A DNA stretch of 64,000 nt from Ahaetulla prasina. Lineage: Eukaryota; Chordata; Lepidosauria; Squamata; Colubridae. This document shows positions 59,309 through 64,000 of this stretch, one piece after another. Each line of letters begins with the position of its first letter. The first letter of the stretch is position 1. The translations under genes and the position numbers were made by a program. The stretch covers positions 58,480,711 to 58,544,710 of the forward strand of contig NC_080544.1 of assembly GCF_028640845.1 (NCBI RefSeq), read 5' to 3'. The notes under the pieces were generated by a model. The model worked only from the letters and a program-made list of their open reading frames with translations, did not search any database and was not told the DNA's origin.

Positions 59309-59371
59309 GGCATCAAAGGCAGCTAAGGGGATGACAAGAACTGGAAGGCTCTAGGTTTGTTGTGCTGCTCT
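59309..59371 (-). other. NEURL1: NEURL1 5' UTR segment and possible splice acceptor
   Basis: Upstream of the ATG the minus strand reads a short leader. About 60 bases up there is a pyrimidine tract, CCCCCTTCCTCTTACCCAG, whose AG falls at 59371-59370. It could be a 3' splice site joining a separate 5' UTR exon in the CpG island. Equally, the leader could be continuous with the island. An out-of-frame ATG lies five bases before the start, in weak context. Confidence 0.45.
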
Positions 59372-59479
59372 GGGTAAGAGGAAGGGGGTCATGGAGGAGA
59401 GCAAAGGGCTGTCTCTCCCCTCCCCTCTTCGGACCTTCCTCCTCCTCCTCTCTCCGGATATCCCTTCGGTTTAAGATCC

Positions 59480-60540
59480 CTTTTGTCTTTCCTTCCTCAT
59501 AAATGGTGCTAAGTCCACATCTCCTTGGCTGTCATGCATGGGAAACCAACGGCAAGGAGCTTTTCTCCCGGCTGGGCTAATAGCGTGGAAGCCTTCTGCG
59601 GGCGCTTTGCTCTGTATCCCTCGGGGAATTCAGGTGGATTGGAATCCCATCAAATCCTCGCTCCGAGTCCCTCTTCTCGTCCCCTCTCCCTTCCCGCTGG
59701 CTCCCTCCGTCTACTTTACCTTGCCCAGGCAAAGCAAGAGGAGGGATGTCATCTGGCCCCGCCTTCGCTCAGCCATCAGCTGCGGCTGAAACTTGGCGTC
59801 TCCTAATCCTTCGATCAGCCGCCCCCCCTCGCCACCTTCCTCCTCCTCCTCCTCCCTCGGCATTTCTTCCTCATCTGGGGAGGGAGCTGTGGCGCCCCTT
59901 TCCAATCTGGTTGTTATGGCGATAGCTGCCTCCTCAGGCTCGGCATTTAAGGGACCGGACGGGTCACGTGGACAACCAGATGTGCCACCTCTGGAGCGGG
60001 AGGCCGGCCAGAGAGGGGCGCGACCCCTCCTCTCCCCCCACCTTTTCTTTTTCTTTTTCTTTTCACGGTACCTGGTGCACAGGTACCTGGCCGTACATCC
60101 CTCACCGGGGGTGGGGCGGAGACACCGAATCTTTTTTTTTTTTTTGGAGCGAAAACCGCCGGTGAAAGCTCCGCCTCGCCTCCCGCTCCAGAGGTGGACG
60201 CTGAGGAGAAAAGGGCGGGCGCAGGCGCACCTATTTGGCCAGATGAAAGGCTGACCCGGTGAATGCGGGCGCGGGCTCCTGTGGGAGGAATCGGAGAAGA
60301 GGGTCGGCGGGGCAAGTAATTTTATCCGCGGAAACCGAAACGGTGCCCTTATGCGCCGGTCCCGAACCGGCAGGTGAACCGAGTGCCTAGCGGCGTATGT
60401 CTTCGGTAGGGATGAGGAACTGGAGTGGTCCTGGGCACGTCCCGCAAATATTTCCCTGCTAACCCATTTGTTTCCCCCTTTTCTTAGAGTCGGTTGGATT
60501 AAATCAGGAACCGAGATTCTGTGGCCCGCCCACGTGCTTG
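59480..60540 (-). promoter_or_regulatory. NEURL1: CpG-island promoter of NEURL1
   Basis: In an otherwise AT-rich window this block of about 1 kb is GC-rich with many CpGs. It contains a GC box GGGCGG (60213-60218), an NRF1-like site GCGCAGGCGCA (60219-60229), an E-box CACGTG (59965-59970) and CCAATCTGG near 59905. No TATA box is obvious. It lies directly upstream of the NEURL1 start on the minus strand. Long open frames here on both strands are typical of stop-poor GC-rich DNA and are not called as genes. Transcription could be bidirectional. Confidence 0.72.
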
Positions 60541-60578
60541 TTCTGCTAAAAATACTTTTGATACCTTGTGCAAAAGTA

Positions 60579-60757
60579 AGTGCATAAGAGCACAAGCGTG
60601 CTTACCGTTTCTGTCCTATTGTTTCCTTTCGTTATATCCAATTAATATAGTTATTACATAGTCATACTTATATATATGCTTATATATTGTATAGTTATTT
60701 CATGCTTATGCTTATATATACTGTGTGACAAAATAAATAAATCAAAATAAATAAATA
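60579..60757 (+). mobile_element. LINE 3' UTR fragment, same family as 32537-33975
   Basis: This is the fourth copy of the LINE 3' UTR: GTGCATAAGAGCACAAGCGT, TACCGTTTCTGTCCTATTG and TGTGACAAAATAAATAAAT. It keeps the hairpin arms GCAC (60590-60593) and GTGC (60598-60601). It abuts the upstream side of the CpG island. Confidence 0.86.
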
Positions 60758-61072
60758 GTGTTTGGTGGCAAAGTGGATATATCTGTATCCAAAGAATAGA
60801 ATAGAATAGAATTTTATTGGCCAAGTGTGATTGGACACACAAGGAATTTGTCTTGGTGCATATGCTCTCAGTGTACATAAAAGAAAAGATACGTTCATCA
60901 AGGTACAACATTTACAACACAATTGATGATCAAGATATCAATATAAATCATAAGGATTGCCAGCAACAAGTTATAGTCATACAGTCATAAGTGGAAAGAG
61001 ATTGGTGATGGGAACTATGAAACGATTAATAGTAGTGCAGATTCAGTAAATAGTCTGACAGTGTTGAGGGAA

Positions 61073-62897
61073 TTATTTGTTTAGCAGAGTGATGGCCTTC
61101 GGGAAAAAACTGTTCTTGTGTCTAGTTGTTCTGGTGTGCAGTGCTCTATAGCGTCGTTTTGAGGGTAGGAGTTGAAACAGTTTATGTCCAGGATGCGAGG
61201 GATCTGCAAATATTTTCACGGCTCTCTTCTTGATTCGTGCAGTATACAGGTCCTCAATGGAAGGCAAGTTGGTAGCAATTATTTTTTCTGCAGTTCTAAT
61301 TATCCTCTGAAGTCTGTGTTTTCTTGTTGGGTTGCAGAACCGAACCAGACAGTTATAGAGGTGCAAATGACAGACTCAATAATTCCTCTGTAGAACTGGA
61401 TCAGCAGCTCCTTGGGCAGTTTGAGCTTACTGAGTTGGCGCAGAAAGAACATTCTTTGTTGTCCTTTTTTAATGATGTTTTGATGTTAGCTGTCCATTTG
61501 AGATCTTGCGATATGATAGAACCCAGAAATTTGAAGGTTTCTACTGTTGATACTGTGTTGTCAAGTATTGTGAGAGGTGGAAGTATGGAAGGGTTTTCCT
61601 AAAGTCTACCACCATTTCTACGGTTTTGAGTGTGTTCAGTTCCAGATTGTTTTGGTTGCACCACAAGGCTAGTCGTTCGACCTCTCGTCTATATGCGGAT
61701 TCGTCATTGTCTCGAATGAGACCAATCACTGTTGTGTCATCTGCGAACTTCAGTAGCTTAACAAATGGATCATTGGAGATGCAGTCATTGGTATACAGAG
61801 AGAAGAGAAGTGGGGAGAGCACACAGCCTTGGGGGGCCCCTGTGCTAATTGTACAGGTATTTGATGTGATCTTGCTTAGCTTCACCTGCTGCTTCCTGTT
61901 TGTTAGGAAGCTTGTGATCCACTTACAAGTCTGTTCCGGTACCTGTAGCTGGTTTAGCTTAGTTAGAAGAATGTCTGGAATGATGGTATTGAATGCTGAA
62001 CTAAAGTCTACAAAAGGACCCTTGCATAGGTCTTTGGAGACTCAAGATGTTGTAGGATGTAGTGCAGAGCCATATTAACAGCATCATCTGTTGATCTATT
62101 TGCTCGGTATGCAAATTGCAAGGGGTCTAAAAGCGGATTCGTGATGGTTTTCAGGTAGGAAAGCACTAGCCTTTCAAAGGTTTTCATGACTACAGATGTT
62201 AGAGCAACTGGTCTGTAGTCATTCAGTTCCTTGATGGTGGGCTTCTTCGGCACTGGGATGATGGTAGAGCGTTTGAAGCAAGAAGGAACATAGCACATCT
62301 CTAGTGATTTATTGAAAATATGGGTGAAGATGGGGGCCAATTGGTCAGCACAGACTTTTAAGCAAGAAGGAGTTATCTTGTCTGGGCCTGGAGCTTTTCC
62401 TGGCTTTTGTCTGTGAAATAGGTCCTGCACTTCCTTTTCTGTGATCACTAGGGGTTGTGAACCCAATGAAATGGGGTCAGTTGTAGGAGGCTTGGCTGTT
62501 GTTGGTGTGTCTGAGATGGGGTTGTGGAGATAGGTGGCTGTAGTTTCCTTTCAAACCTGCAGTAAAACTCATTCAGGTCATCTGCCAGTTGTTGATTACC
62601 TTCAGCCTGGGAAGGAGGTTTGCCATAGCCGGTGATATTTTTAAGAGTTTTCCACATGTTTGCTGGTTCATTTGCTGAAAATTGATTCTTTAGCTTTTCA
62701 GAGTAGCTTCTTTTTGCTGCTCTTATCTCCCTTGTTAGTGCATTTCTGGCCTGATTGTACAGCATTTTATCACCTTTTCTGTAGGCTTCCTCTTTGGAAT
62801 GTCGTAGCTGCTTAAGTTTAGGTGTAAACCAAGGTTTGTTATTACTGTGTATTCGCAAGTTCCTTGTAGGTACATAGGTCTTCACAGAAGCTGACAT
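61073..62897 (-). pseudogene. Rex1 linker, reverse transcriptase and C-terminal domain, frameshifted
   Basis: Five frames in sequence cover the protein: 62448-62897 (NNKPWFTPKLKQLRHSKEEA), 62008-62466 (GKAPGPDKITPSCLK, NDYRPVALTSVVMKTFERL), 61541-61885 (PQGCVLSPLLF, FADD) and 61073-61366 (C-terminus). Between 62008 and 61885 the catalytic DFSSAFN block is present but shifted, apparently by one base in a run of T near 62010. A further break lies at about 61541-61400. The RT motifs are readable but not in one frame. Confidence 0.86.
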
Positions 62898-62903
62898 ATG
62901 TTG

Positions 62904-63848
62904 TTACAGTATCTGTGAGTTCATCCAGGTCTGCAGAGGTATCTTTAAAATATTCCAATCAGTGCAGTCAAAACATGCCTGTAGCTTTAATTCTGATTCC
63001 TCCGTCCAGGTTTTCACTGATTTAATTATTGGTTTTATGGCTTTAAGTCTTTGCCTGTAAGCAGGTACAAGGTGAATCATGCAATGATCAGAGTGTCCTA
63101 CAGCTGCACGTGGTAAAGACCGATAGGCATCTTTTAGTGTTGTGTAGCAGTGGTCTAGAGTATTCTTGCCTCTGGTGGGACAATTGACATGCTGAAAGTA
63201 TTTTGGTAGTTCTTTCCTTAAGTTTGCCTTGTTTAGATCTCCCAAAACAATGGCCAGTGAATCAGGGTGTTTGGCTTCAGCCTCCATGATTTGGTCAGCT
63301 AGAGTTCGTAATGCCTCGTTTACACAGGCTTGTGGTGGGACATAAACAGCAATTAGAAGAAATGAGGAAAATTCACGAGGCGAATAGTAAGGTTTGCAAT
63401 TGATAATTAGAGTCTCTAAATTGTTGTCACAGAATTTGTAAATTATGTTAAAATCTTGACACCAGGTTGAATTAATATATAGGCATAAGCCTCCTCCTTT
63501 CTTTTTACCAGATGTTTCTGGAACCCTGTCTGATCGTTCAATTTGAAATCCTGGAATGTTCAGGCTGCTATTTTCAATGGATTCATTTAACCAGGTTTCA
63601 GAGAAGCATAGGACTGCTGAATTGCGAAAATCAGAATAGTATTTGTTTAAGAGGAGTATTTCATCCATCTTATTTGCAAGTGAGCGTATATTTGTTAGGA
63701 AAATTGAAGGCAGAGGAGTTTTAGTGCGAGTTCTTAGCTTGATTAAGATCCCAGATCTTTTACCTCGTTTCCTTCGTTTCCGTCGTTTGGTTTTTTTAGT
63801 AATCCATGGCTCCGTGGGAATTGCCTCCTCCTGTGTTAGAGGTGACAC
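62904..63848 (-). pseudogene. Rex1 apurinic-like endonuclease domain, open frame (314 codons)
   Basis: After a basic N-terminal stretch, the EEP endonuclease motifs occur in order: NIRS (Asn53), FSETWL (Glu84), GGLCLYI, VLGDLN (Asp204, Asn206), NTLDHCY and GHSDHC (Asp254, His255). All catalytic positions I can recognise are kept. In LINEs this domain nicks target DNA to prime reverse transcription. The frame ends near 62904, and the linker to the RT lies in another frame (62448-62897). Confidence 0.87.
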
Positions 63849-63860
63849 CTACCTGAGACA

Positions 63861-64000
63861 TCTGAGAGCTAGACGCCCAAAGATTGCTTTTTGCAACGGC
63901 ATACTAAAGGAAGTCGAGGCTCCAGATTTCTGCATAAATACCATCTAATACTTACCGTTACCAAACTGAAAACCCAGTTATTAGGAGTGTCTTATTATCT
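63861..64000. other. Window edge, possible 5' part of Rex1 LINE
   Basis: The last 140 bases show no separate feature. They may belong to the upstream region of the Rex1 element, which cannot be decided here. Confidence 0.4.

Larger units (their letters stand above)
60793..63860 (-). mobile_element. Rex1-type LINE, near-complete coding region
   Basis: On the minus strand the element runs from an endonuclease domain (63848-62904) through a linker and reverse transcriptase to a 3' UTR ending at 60813, followed by (AGAAT)4 at 60793-60812. RT motifs APQGCVLSPLLFSLYTND and KFADDTTVIGL, plus a C-terminal RRYRALHTRTTRHKNSFFP, are typical of Rex1/Babar LINEs of fish and reptiles. The 5' end may extend beyond 63860 toward the window edge. 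Several frameshifts break the RT part. Confidence 0.88.

Noticed and set aside
59711..60595. A 294-codon minus-strand frame and a 153-codon plus-strand frame in the CpG island
   Set aside because: Low-complexity Lys/Arg/Ser/Pro translations of stop-poor GC-rich DNA, with no domain and no conserved start. Treated as promoter and 5' UTR sequence.

Overview
This window looks like non-coding vertebrate DNA from a squamate reptile, most likely a snake. The evidence is the repeat mix: CR1, L2 and Rex1-type LINEs, tRNA-derived SINEs of a type I associate with squamates, LINE 3' ends grown into AAATA and AGAAT microsatellites, many hAT MITEs, Tigger-like MITEs, and three Ty3/gypsy elements. There are no bacterial operons, rRNAs, tRNA genes or CRISPR arrays. 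The species call is inference from repeat types; nothing in the window names a species.

The only host-gene sequence I can support is a short coding exon on the minus strand at 59224-59308. It begins MGNSFSSIP, has a strong Kozak context and ends at a consensus GTAAGA donor in phase 1. It matches the N-terminus of NEURL1 (neuralized E3 ubiquitin ligase 1) as I recall it. Upstream of it, at about 59480-60540, lies a TATA-less CpG-rich promoter with a GC box, an NRF1-like site and a CACGTG E-box. No NHR-domain or RING exon is visible further left, so positions 1-59223 are probably the first coding intron of this gene.

Layout from left to right. 1-12.8 kb: mostly unique AT-rich DNA with an inverted repeat, a 5'-truncated L2 LINE (2948-4805) and a SINE. 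12.8-16 kb: two hAT MITEs, a CR1-tailed SINE and an antisense L2 fossil. 16.7-21.3 kb: a Ty3/gypsy element (here Ty3-A) with two identical 190 bp LTRs. 21.3-31.5 kb: mostly unique DNA with an L2 fragment carrying a nested hAT, another hAT and a composite MITE. 31.5-34 kb: a CR1 3' end and a second LINE. 35.9-39.4 kb: Ty3-B, a 5'-truncated element with a 1003-codon pol frame. 39.8-47.3 kb: MITEs and a CR1 split by Ty3-C, which has identical 258 bp LTRs. 47-59 kb: mostly unique DNA with a Tigger-like MITE, LINE tails, an (AGAAT)10 array, an hAT and a SINE. 59.2-60.5 kb: the NEURL1 exon and promoter. 60.6-64 kb: a LINE tail and a Rex1-type LINE with an apparently intact endonuclease domain.

The Ty3 elements are all on the minus strand, in the same sense as NEURL1. 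A and C have indistinguishable LTRs and 5 bp target duplications, so they look recently inserted, yet their coding regions carry several indels. Many of these are single-base changes in short homopolymers, so sequencing error must be excluded before they are called biologically dead. No wholly new system is evident. The strongest leads are the NEURL1 exon and promoter, the conserved LINE 3' hairpin with variable loop, the young-LTR/broken-pol contradiction, and the lost catalytic residue in Ty3-B.
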